Of a stretch of DNA of 60,146 nucleotides, positions 42,496 to 49,085 are shown one piece after another; position 1 is the first letter of the stretch; each line of letters starts with the position of its first letter. The DNA comes from Gemmobacter lanyuensis (GTDB lineage Bacteria > Pseudomonadota > Alphaproteobacteria > Rhodobacterales > Rhodobacteraceae). Position numbers and translations under genes: made by a program. The DNA lies in the NCBI RefSeq assembly GCF_014652355.1, contig NZ_BMYQ01000001.1, positions 1-60,146 on the forward strand, written 5' to 3'. The notes beneath the pieces are model-generated. The model saw only the letters and a list, made by a program, of their open reading frames with translations, made no database searches and was not told the DNA's origin.

Positions 42496-43056
42496 TCACT
42501 CGATGTTTTGATCTTGTGGTATCATCGAATAACTCGCATTCTGATCAACTATCAATTTGACAGAAGTCAGGTATCTAACCAATTCTTTTGGGCAAATGGT
42601 CGGTATCGTTTGGGGCTGAGGCGCTGACGTTCCGGTCGGAGAGCTTGGCAAGCTTCACCCAAGATCTATGCATCTTCGCAAAGGCAGCGTTAACTTTCTT
42701 GGGCTTTCAACTTTAAAACTGTCACATTTCTGGTCGTTTTCACCAATCTGTGTCGCTTTTATAGGGAATGATTGGTCCCTGTTGGGTTACGTAGGGTTTT
42801 TACATGCAATCGGTTGTTGGCTTTTCTGGCCCGTCCAGTCGAGCTCATCCCAAAGTATGTGTTCATTTTCCAAAGATCTGAAAACGTCTGTTTCGACTTT
42901 GGTGGAAAATATCCTGATCCTTATGGAATGATCCAATGATCCGCAGGCGGTGTCTGCGGTGATGCTTGTCAATAGATATTTTTACTAAATGATCCGAATT
43001 CGAAATAACGCGATTAAGTGGCGGTAATCGCTTTATTTTTGAACAGGTAAGATGTC
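42496..43056. other. Long AT-rich divergent promoter region
   Basis: 561 bases lie between the LuxR-type regulator and the surface-protein operon. The region is markedly more AT-rich than the neighbouring genes (runs such as TTTTGATCTTG, AACTTTAAAACTG, TTTTTACTAAAT). It contains a short imperfect dyad GGGAATGATTGGTCCC (about 42764-42779). An open frame at 42668-42931 is not supported as a gene. The length and composition resemble the csgD-csgB spacer, where many regulators converge. No promoter could be fixed by eye. Confidence 0.6.
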
Positions 43057-43731
43057 ATGGCAAAAACCTCTGCATTGATCCCGATCCTCGTCTCTTCGAC
43101 GGCCTTGCTTGCGGGATGCGTGCCAGCGCCCCAGGCCCCCTATGAGGCCGGGGTGACGCCGGTCTATTGCGTCAAGGCGGCCCCGGGATATGTGATCTCG
43201 CAGGATAAATGGGACCCCAATCTCATTCCTTGCCCGCCTGCGAAACATCCGGTCGTATCGCCGGCTTCGGCCGTGGCGGGAGACGGGAGCAGCGGCGATG
43301 ATCCGGGCAATCTTGATCCGGATCCGAGCGGCGACGACCAGAACCCGGATGACGATCCCGACGGGCAGGACGACGGCCATCACCATGATGACCATCACGA
43401 TGACCCCCACACCGGCGGGGGCAGCGCTTCGGCTTCGGCCGGGGATGGCTCGGCCTCGTCTTCGGCCACCAGCGGGTCGGGCGGTGCGGCTTCGGCCTCG
43501 GCTTCGGACGGGGCAGCAAGCTCGAGCGCGGCCAGCGATGACGGCGGGGCTGCGGCAGGCGGCGCCTCTGATGGGGCAGCGACCTCTTCCGCCGCTGGCG
43601 ATGAGGGTGGTGCGGCTGCGGGCGGCGCTTCGGAAGGATCGAGCAGCTCTTCCGCCGCAGGTGGCGGTGGCGCGGCTTCGGCTTCGGCGTCGAACGGGTC
43701 CAGCTCTGCTTCGGTTTCGGGGGGCAACTGA
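43057..43731 (+). CDS. Lipoprotein with Asp/His-rich and Ser/Ala/Gly low-complexity regions
   Basis: A 224-residue protein with a lipobox LLAGC (lipidated Cys21). Residues about 22-70 are a small ordered part with two more Cys residues (VYCVKAAPGYV and LIPCPPAK). Residues about 75-120 are rich in Asp, then His (GHHHDDHHDDPH), which could bind metal. Residues about 120-224 are Ser, Ala and Gly repeats. I do not recognise the family. It is the first gene of the divergent unit and its stop overlaps the next start (TGATG), so it belongs to the same operon as the CsgG-like gene. It could be a membrane-anchored tether or disordered spacer. The function is not known. Confidence 0.7.
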   Translation: MAKTSALIPILVSSTALLAGCVPAPQAPYEAGVTPVYCVKAAPGYVISQDKWDPNLIPCPPAKHPVVSPASAVAGDGSSGDDPGNLDPDPSGDDQNPDDDPDGQDDGHHHDDHHDDPHTGGGSASASAGDGSASSSATSGSGGAASASASDGAASSSAASDDGGAAAGGASDGAATSSAAGDEGGAAAGGASEGSSSSSAAGGGGAASASASNGSSSASVSGGN

Positions 43732-44273
43732 TGCAACGCCTCGGGGGGTGGTTGATGGCGGCGGGGCTTTTGGCCCTGTCGGCCGGGGGGGCCGCAGCAC
43801 AGAACTACGGCTCGTCGGGTCAATCCTGGTCCAGCAGCTATGGCTTCACCTCGGCTGCCGATCGCAGCCTGCGCCTTCAACAGGCGCAGGTGCTGCGCAC
43901 GGTTGAGGGCAATGCCGACCCCTCGACCGTCTACAACACCGAAACCTATTACGACAACCGCACCGGCTATATCGAAACCAATGCCCAAGGATCGGTGACC
44001 GGCGCGCAGCAGATCGGTGACCAGATCGGTCAGCAAACCTATTCGGTGGGTTCGCTGAACACGGGCAGCAATACGATTGAGGTGCATGGCAACAACAACA
44101 CCGTGGATTCCGTCAATTCGGCGGAAACCAACGGCTGTGTCGATGGCTCGATCCGCGAGGCCGATACCACGGTTTATGGTTCGGCCACCGCGAATGCCGA
44201 TGGCACCACCTCCAACGCCGGCCAACCGTCGATCCTCCGCGATGAGACGACTGTGGCCTCGGCCTGTCAGTGA
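43731..44273 (+). CDS. HfaA-like secreted protein (curli/holdfast-type subunit candidate)
   Basis: A 180-residue protein with a signal peptide (1-23, ending AAA before QN). The mature part is rich in Asn, Ser, Thr and Gly, with the stretch SVGSLNTGSNTIEVHGNNNT (residues about 105-124) and a CVDGSI motif. The GSLNTG sequence (107-112) and the [IV]DGS motif recur in the four paralogues downstream. Size, composition and a CsgG/HfaB-type gene directly after it (start overlapping its stop region) resemble Caulobacter HfaA, an amyloid-like holdfast protein. One Cys (about 136) is present. Assignment to HfaA is by feature and order; identity is low. Confidence 0.65.
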   Translation: MQRLGGWLMAAGLLALSAGGAAAQNYGSSGQSWSSSYGFTSAADRSLRLQQAQVLRTVEGNADPSTVYNTETYYDNRTGYIETNAQGSVTGAQQIGDQIGQQTYSVGSLNTGSNTIEVHGNNNTVDSVNSAETNGCVDGSIREADTTVYGSATANADGTTSNAGQPSILRDETTVASACQ

Positions 44274-44284
44274 TCGGAGAAAAC

Positions 44285-45640
44285 GTGGGATTCGCGCGCC
44301 TGTCCGGCCTGTCTCTCTGCTTGGCGCTTGGCGCCTGCGTCGGCATGCCGTCGGGCACGACCACGCCCACGACGGAGGATGCGCCCCTGGCGAAGGGGCC
44401 GCCGATCCGTGATATCGTTACCGAATTCGATGAGGCGCTATCTTGCATGAACGGTGCGCTGCCCGACAGCGTGACCTTTGCGGTGGGCCAGATCGCCGAC
44501 AACACCGGCAAGGAACAATATGCCGATGGCGGCACCGGCAAGCTGGTGACGCAGGGGGCTGGTGACATCGTGCAATCGGCGCTGTTCCGGGCCGGGCTGA
44601 CGGTGGTGAACCGCCGCGATCCCAATATCATTCTGGCGGAAAACAATTGGGGCATTCGCAACGTCAAGCTGCAGCGCCCGGCGGATCTCTATATCTCGGG
44701 GTCGATCACCAGCCTCGATTACATACCGGGCGGGGGGGCGCAGCTTGAAATTGCGGGTGTCGGCCCACGCTATCGGCAGACGCGGATTCTGATCGGGCTC
44801 GATCTGGCGCTGACGGCCGCGCATAGCGGCGAGGTGGTGGCAAACGTGCCGCTGCAAAAGCAGATCTACGCCGAGGAGATGGGCTTTTCCTCGGGCCGTT
44901 TCTTCGGTGAGACGCTGGTGTCGCTGGATGCCGGCGGGATGGAGCGCGAGGCCCTGCATTTCGCCCTGCGCCAGATGCTGAGCTACGCAACCTATGACCT
45001 GCTGGCTCAGATTGCGCCCGAAGGCAAGGCGAACGCCTGCGGGGCCAAGATCAGCACCTTTGATGCGGTCAAAAGCGGGACGGCAGGAAAGCGTTCGGCG
45101 GTAATCGCCGAGGTGGAGACCGCAGCCAAAGAGGCCGCGAAACAACCGGCGCAAATGCCGCAGGGTGCGGCCCCCGGCGGGGCGCCACGCCCGCAGGCCG
45201 CCGTCGCCCCCGCGCCGGGCGCACCGGCCAAGCCCATGTCTGACGAGGCGCGCAAGCTGGCCAATTCGGCCACGTCTTATGCCGCGCGGGCCATCGCCTC
45301 GGCCGATGCCGTGGTGGCGGCCAAGACCGGACCCGAGGCCGAGGCCGCGGCATCCGAGGCGGTGCGCTACATGACCCTGGCCATCCAGGCGCTGCGGGCC
45401 GGTGCGGCCGCAGGTCTGAGCGGACCCGAGGGCGACGCCGCAGCCACGGTCGTGGAACAGGCCATCACTGCGACCGAGGCCGCGCAGAAGATGGCTGCCG
45501 AAAAGGCGGGCAAGGCACCCGGAGCGGAGGCACCCCCCGTTCCTGATGACGCCGCCCCCCAAACCCCGGCCGCATCTCCGGCCGCCCCTGTCAACCCCGC
45601 AACGGGCGACAGCAAGGTGCTTGGGGGGGCTGCCCCCTGA
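44285..45640 (+). CDS. CsgG/HfaB family outer-membrane secretion lipoprotein
   Basis: A 451-residue lipoprotein from the GTG at 44285, preceded by GGAGA at 4 bases. A GTG at 44270 overlaps the previous stop but would spoil the signal sequence. The lipobox is LGAC with Cys18. Residues about 40-265 have the CsgG fold: VTFAVGQIADNTGKEQYADGG (cited in part), VTQGAGDIVQSALFRAGLTVVNRR, LYISGSITSLDYIP, RILIGLDLALTAAHSGEVV and the C-terminal strand region. Family members form a nonameric channel that exports curli- or Hfa-type fibre subunits. An extra C-terminus (about 265-451) has a Pro/Ala linker, Ala-rich helices and a disordered tail. This extension is not part of the 277-residue CsgG. CsgE/CsgF-like genes are absent here. 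Confidence 0.82.
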   Translation: MGFARLSGLSLCLALGACVGMPSGTTTPTTEDAPLAKGPPIRDIVTEFDEALSCMNGALPDSVTFAVGQIADNTGKEQYADGGTGKLVTQGAGDIVQSALFRAGLTVVNRRDPNIILAENNWGIRNVKLQRPADLYISGSITSLDYIPGGGAQLEIAGVGPRYRQTRILIGLDLALTAAHSGEVVANVPLQKQIYAEEMGFSSGRFFGETLVSLDAGGMEREALHFALRQMLSYATYDLLAQIAPEGKANACGAKISTFDAVKSGTAGKRSAVIAEVETAAKEAAKQPAQMPQGAAPGGAPRPQAAVAPAPGAPAKPMSDEARKLANSATSYAARAIASADAVVAAKTGPEAEAAASEAVRYMTLAIQALRAGAAAGLSGPEGDAAATVVEQAITATEAAQKMAAEKAGKAPGAEAPPVPDDAAPQTPAASPAAPVNPATGDSKVLGGAAP

Positions 45641-45775
45641 TGCACCGAATTCGACAGATCATTCAGGATTCCAGTCGTTTGCAGGTTTCTGACGACGGAA
45701 AGACCGGCCCCTCTTTCAAGCCGGAAAATGTGTGCCTGCCCGAGGGATGCAGGCATGAAAAAAAAGGGAAGTAAC
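45641..45775. other. Spacer with leader hairpin before the first paralogue
   Basis: 135 bases contain the hairpin TGCCTGC / GCAGGCA (about 45733-45755) followed by an A tract just before the ribosome binding site AAGGGAAG of the next gene. No gene is visible. A separate promoter for the abundant subunits could lie here. Confidence 0.4.
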
Positions 45776-46405
45776 ATGAAAAAGCTCCTTGCGACCACCG
45801 CTCTTGCCATCGTTGCGATGTCGGGCGCGGCTTCGGCCCAGTCGGTTCTGGAACGCGTTCTGGACAGCATCAACACCACCAACATGCTGCCCGTGACCGG
45901 CACCTTCGCCAACATCGCCGAGAACGTTGCCGTGACGAACCCGGACGGGACCGCGATCCTGAACACCATCGACGGTTCGATCACCAACACCATGAACGGC
46001 ATCAGCGAAGCGACCGCCGCCGTGGGTTCGGACGTTCTGGCCTTTGAAGAAGTCACCGTGGATATCGGCGATCTGTCGACCACCGTTCTGGGCGCGGTCA
46101 ACACCGGCGACATCACCCTGGGCGTGAACCAGGACGTGTCGGAAGCCATCTCGGGCACCTCGTCGGCCGTCTCCGCCTCGATCAACCAGCTGGGTGGCGT
46201 CACCGACCAGACCGCTCTGGTCCTGAACGTGGCCTCGAACGCGACCAGCGTCGTGGGTTCGGTCGAGAACAGCTTCACCTCGCTCAATGGCTCGATCGGC
46301 AACGTGGGCACCACGGTTCTGGGCGCCGTCAACACCGGCACCATCACCTCGGGCATCAATGCTGCTGTGACCGGCGTTCAGTCGGGCATCGTCGGCACCA
46401 ACTGA
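45776..46405 (+). CDS. Secreted repeat protein, paralogue 1 of the [GA]VNTG family
   Basis: A 209-residue protein with a signal peptide (1-22, ASA before QSV). The mature part is Thr/Ser/Ala/Gly-rich with no Cys or Trp. It starts VLERVLDSINTTNMLPVTGTFANIAEN, then ILNTIDGSITNTMNGI (about 61-76), then two copies of TTVLGAVNTG (103-111 and 180-188) separated by about 75 residues. Over its last 118 residues it is almost identical to paralogue 2. The start at 45776 has AAGGGAAG upstream. Beta-strand-like periodicity and position after a CsgG-type channel suggest an exported fibre subunit. I know no named family for it, so this is inference. Confidence 0.8.
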   Translation: MKKLLATTALAIVAMSGAASAQSVLERVLDSINTTNMLPVTGTFANIAENVAVTNPDGTAILNTIDGSITNTMNGISEATAAVGSDVLAFEEVTVDIGDLSTTVLGAVNTGDITLGVNQDVSEAISGTSSAVSASINQLGGVTDQTALVLNVASNATSVVGSVENSFTSLNGSIGNVGTTVLGAVNTGTITSGINAAVTGVQSGIVGTN

Positions 46406-46417
46406 TGATCTGACGCG

Positions 46418-46442
46418 GGCGAAGGGAAAACTTCCCTTCGCC
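46418..46442 (+). terminator. Intercistronic hairpin after paralogue 1
   Basis: An 11-bp perfect stem GGCGAAGGGAA / TTCCCTTCGCC with a 3-nt loop is followed by a second stem CCGGCC / GGCCGG near 46447 and then a TTTTT at about 46471. It could be a partial terminator or a 3' stabilising structure that raises expression of the first subunit. Confidence 0.6.
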
Positions 46443-46495
46443 ACCTCCGGCCTTGGGCCGGGGGCGTCGGATTTTTCTTCGACAAGGAACATGTC

Positions 46496-47431
46496 ATGAA
46501 AACTTTGCTTGCTTCTACGGCACTGGCGCTGGTCGCCATGTCGGGTGCGGCTTCGGCACAATCCGTTCTGGAACGTGTGCTGACCAGCATCAACGACACC
46601 AACAGCAACATGAAGCCGGTGACGGGCACCTTCGCCAACATCGCCGAAAACATCGCTGTTCTGGGCCCGACCGAGGTCACCCAGTACAACAACGGTGAAG
46701 GCGGCATCCTGACCCAGGCCGAATACGAAGCCCTGGTCGCTGCCAACCAGGCGGCTGCGACGGCTGCTGGTACCACCGCCGCCAATGCCGCGACGGCCCT
46801 GTTCCAGGATTGGGACGGTGATGGCCCGGCCGGCGCGACTTGGTCGACCGACAGCGGGGCGACCACCTTTGCCAGCGAAGCGGCCGCTCTGGCTGCGGTT
46901 TCGACGGCGGCATACAACACCTACATGGCGACTGCTTCGTCGACCGCTTATGACCCCGAAGTCGTCACGGTCGGCAACAGCCAGATCCTGAACGCCATCG
47001 ACGGTTCGATCACCAACACGATGACCGGGATCCAGGAAGCAACGGCTGACGTGGGTTCGGTCTATGCCTTCGACGAAGTCACCGTCGATATCGGCGATCT
47101 GTCGACCACCGTTCTGGGCGCGGTCAACACCGGCGACATCACCCTGGGCGTGAACCAGGACGTGTCCGAGGCCATCTCGGGCACTTCTTCGGCCGTGTCC
47201 TCGTCGATCCGTCAGCTGGGCGGCGTGACCGACCAGACCGCCCTTGTGCTGAACGTGGCCTCGAACGCCACCGACGTCATCGGCTCGGTCAACAACTCGT
47301 TCGAGTCGCTCAACGGCTCGATCGGCAACGTGAGCACCACGGTTCTGGGCGCCGTCAACACCGGCACCATCACCTCGGGCATCAACGCTGCTGTGACCGG
47401 CGTTCAGTCGGGCATCGTCGGCACCAACTGA
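46496..47431 (+). CDS. Secreted repeat protein, paralogue 2 with insertion
   Basis: A 311-residue protein with a signal peptide like paralogue 1 (MKTLLASTALALVAMSGAASA, cited in part). It starts VLERVLTSINDTNSNMKPVTGTFANIAEN. An insertion of about 102 residues (roughly 56-160) follows, Ala/Thr-rich with a WDGDGPAG stretch. It then continues ILNAIDGSITNTMTGI and two TTVLGAVNTG copies (about 205-213 and 282-290), as in paralogue 1. AAGGAACATGTC precedes the ATG. The insertion distinguishes it and might form a surface-exposed or calcium-binding loop, which is a guess from its Asp/Gly content. It is the second of four paralogues. Confidence 0.8.
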   Translation: MKTLLASTALALVAMSGAASAQSVLERVLTSINDTNSNMKPVTGTFANIAENIAVLGPTEVTQYNNGEGGILTQAEYEALVAANQAAATAAGTTAANAATALFQDWDGDGPAGATWSTDSGATTFASEAAALAAVSTAAYNTYMATASSTAYDPEVVTVGNSQILNAIDGSITNTMTGIQEATADVGSVYAFDEVTVDIGDLSTTVLGAVNTGDITLGVNQDVSEAISGTSSAVSSSIRQLGGVTDQTALVLNVASNATDVIGSVNNSFESLNGSIGNVSTTVLGAVNTGTITSGINAAVTGVQSGIVGTN

Positions 47432-47454
47432 TCTGCCGCAATCTGACACACGTC

Positions 47455-47474
47455 GGGGGCCCGCCCGGGCCCCC
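47455..47474 (+). terminator. Intercistronic hairpin after paralogue 2
   Basis: An 8-bp GC-only stem GGGGGCCC / GGGCCCCC with a GCCC loop lies 24 bases after the stop. There is no T run. It is probably a stability or partial-termination structure. Confidence 0.5.
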
Positions 47475-47494
47475 GGCAATCAAAGGGACACCGC

Positions 47495-48121
47495 ATGGCC
47501 CGACGCCCGATCCATCGCCTTCCGGAACGCCTGATCCAAGCGTTCTGTGCCGGTGCCTTCCTGATCGGGGGGGTGCTGCAACCGGGCGTGGCATGCGCAC
47601 AATCCATTCTGGACCGTGTCCTGCACGATCTTGACCGCCGTGCCCCCGACACAGCCGGGCCCGAGCTGTTCCTGAACATGGCCGAACACAGCGCCGTGCA
47701 GGATGAGGGCGGGTCGATCCTGAACCGGGTGGACGGCTCGGTACGACTTTTCGGCGAGGCGCCCGATCTGGCGGCCGGGGCCGCTGCATTTGCGCCGGGT
47801 CCTGCGCCCGCAGTCCAGGTCGTGGTGCCGAACATGGGGGCTGTGTCCGGCCATGCACAGGTGGCGACCGTCGTGGCGGCGTCGAACAATACCGGCATCA
47901 TCGATGTTGCGCGCGAAGGTGCGGCCCGGATCGGCGGCTATTCTGCCACGCTGGGCAACATTGCCAGCACCGGCACGGATGTGCTGGGCGCGATCCTGCA
48001 GGTCGGGCAGGGCGGAGCCGAGGCGCTGCAAGGCAAGATGGCGACCTCTTCCATCGGGAGCGTGAACACCGGTGGGATCACGATCCGGATCAATGACATT
48101 CTGCAGGGGGTGCGGCAATGA
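47495..48121 (+). CDS. Secreted repeat protein, paralogue 3
   Basis: A 208-residue protein with a longer signal sequence (about 1-36, ACA before QS). After it the family start SILDRVLHDLD is kept, with FLNMAEH replacing FANIAEN, then ILNRVDGSVRLFG and one GSVNTG near the end (about 188-193) in TSSIGSVNTGGITIRIND. It is less repetitive than paralogues 1 and 2 and contains VTASNN-like loops. It overlaps the next gene by ATGA, so these two are translationally coupled. It may be a minor or capping subunit, in the way CsgB relates to CsgA; this is speculation from relative conservation. Confidence 0.72.
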   Translation: MARRPIHRLPERLIQAFCAGAFLIGGVLQPGVACAQSILDRVLHDLDRRAPDTAGPELFLNMAEHSAVQDEGGSILNRVDGSVRLFGEAPDLAAGAAAFAPGPAPAVQVVVPNMGAVSGHAQVATVVAASNNTGIIDVAREGAARIGGYSATLGNIASTGTDVLGAILQVGQGGAEALQGKMATSSIGSVNTGGITIRINDILQGVRQ

Positions 48122-49053
48122 GACGTGTCTGCCATCCCCTCCGGCCCGCGCCGATCATCTCCCTGACGCTCGGCATGGCCACAGGTCTTTGGCCCGGGGG
48201 GGCCGCGGCGATGACGACGCTGCAACGCGTGCTTGCCGCGCTGGATGCGATGGGGGCCTCGCCGGTGGCAGGGCTGTTTGCCAATATCGCGGCCAGCACC
48301 GCCCCGGTGGTGGAACAGGTGGGGCGCCGCCTGGTGGCGGGGGATGCGGTGATCATCGGCTATGATGCCCTGGGTGATCCGGTGCGCGCCACCGCCACGG
48401 CAGAGGGGGTGATGGTCAGCGAAAGTACCGCCTCCGGCCTTGCCTCGGGTCTTGCGGCCGGGCTCTATCCGCCGGGAAGTGCCCTCTATTCGGTGCCGCC
48501 CGGCGGGCAGCTTTCCCTGTTCCAGGAGGCACAGGATCAGCGCGATCTGGCCCTTGCGACCGAACTTGTCATGACCCGGATCGACGGCTCTGTGACCAAT
48601 ATCATCACGGGCATCGTGCCGCCGGAACTGGCCGCGGTCTATGCCGTGCAGCAGGGCCCGGACATCGGGCTGGTGCTGGGCGAGGTGCAATCCACCGTCA
48701 TCGGATCCGTCAATACCGGCGAGATCGTGACCCATCTGGATGTAACGGCATCCCTGGGGCAGGTGGGCGGCGGGATCGACCTTGCCATGTCGGAAATCGC
48801 GGTGGGTGCCAATCAGGCGCTTGATCGGGCGGCAACCGCCAATGCCATGGCGCAGCACTTTGAGAACCGCGCCCTTGGCGGCGCACCCGATCTGCGCGCG
48901 GTGATGGTGAACCTTGCGGGCAATGCACAGACCGTGACAGGCGCTGTCACCACCATCGTCCAAAGCCAGAGCGTCGCCATCGGCGACAGCGTGACCACCG
49001 TGATCGGTGCCGTCAATGCGGGGGTGATCGGCATTGCGCCGACGCCCCGCTGA
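48118..49053 (+). CDS. Secreted repeat protein, paralogue 4
   Basis: A 311-residue protein overlapping paralogue 3 by ATGA. The signal peptide covers about residues 1-31 (GGAAA before MTT). The family start appears as TTLQRVLAALDAMGASPVAGLFANIAAS, the DGS motif as MTRIDGSVTNIITGI, and the repeat as TVIGSVNTGEI (GSVNTG at 196-201) and TTVIGAVNAGVIG near the end (297-302). A central insertion of about 100 residues is rich in Gly/Ala/Pro. It is the most divergent paralogue. A short spacer (33 bases) leads to the RTX gene, so read-through into it is possible. Confidence 0.75.
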   Translation: MRRVCHPLRPAPIISLTLGMATGLWPGGAAAMTTLQRVLAALDAMGASPVAGLFANIAASTAPVVEQVGRRLVAGDAVIIGYDALGDPVRATATAEGVMVSESTASGLASGLAAGLYPPGSALYSVPPGGQLSLFQEAQDQRDLALATELVMTRIDGSVTNIITGIVPPELAAVYAVQQGPDIGLVLGEVQSTVIGSVNTGEIVTHLDVTASLGQVGGGIDLAMSEIAVGANQALDRAATANAMAQHFENRALGGAPDLRAVMVNLAGNAQTVTGAVTTIVQSQSVAIGDSVTTVIGAVNAGVIGIAPTPR

Positions 49054-49085
49054 ACCCTTTCCACCGTCAATTTGCGGATTGAGAC

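Larger units (their letters stand above)
46049..47431 (+). repeat. 357-bp gapless duplication in paralogues 1 and 2
   Basis: 46049-46405 and 47075-47431 align without gaps at offset 1026, covering the last 118 codons and stop. The DNA is nearly identical over long runs, for example ATCGGCGATCTGTCGACCAC in both. This points to a recent duplication or gene conversion. Confidence 0.85.

Noticed and set aside
42668-42931. 87-codon frame in the AT-rich spacer
   Set aside because: There is no ribosome binding site, the composition is odd, and it is hydrophobic/aromatic without a recognisable domain. It is likely chance in AT-rich DNA.
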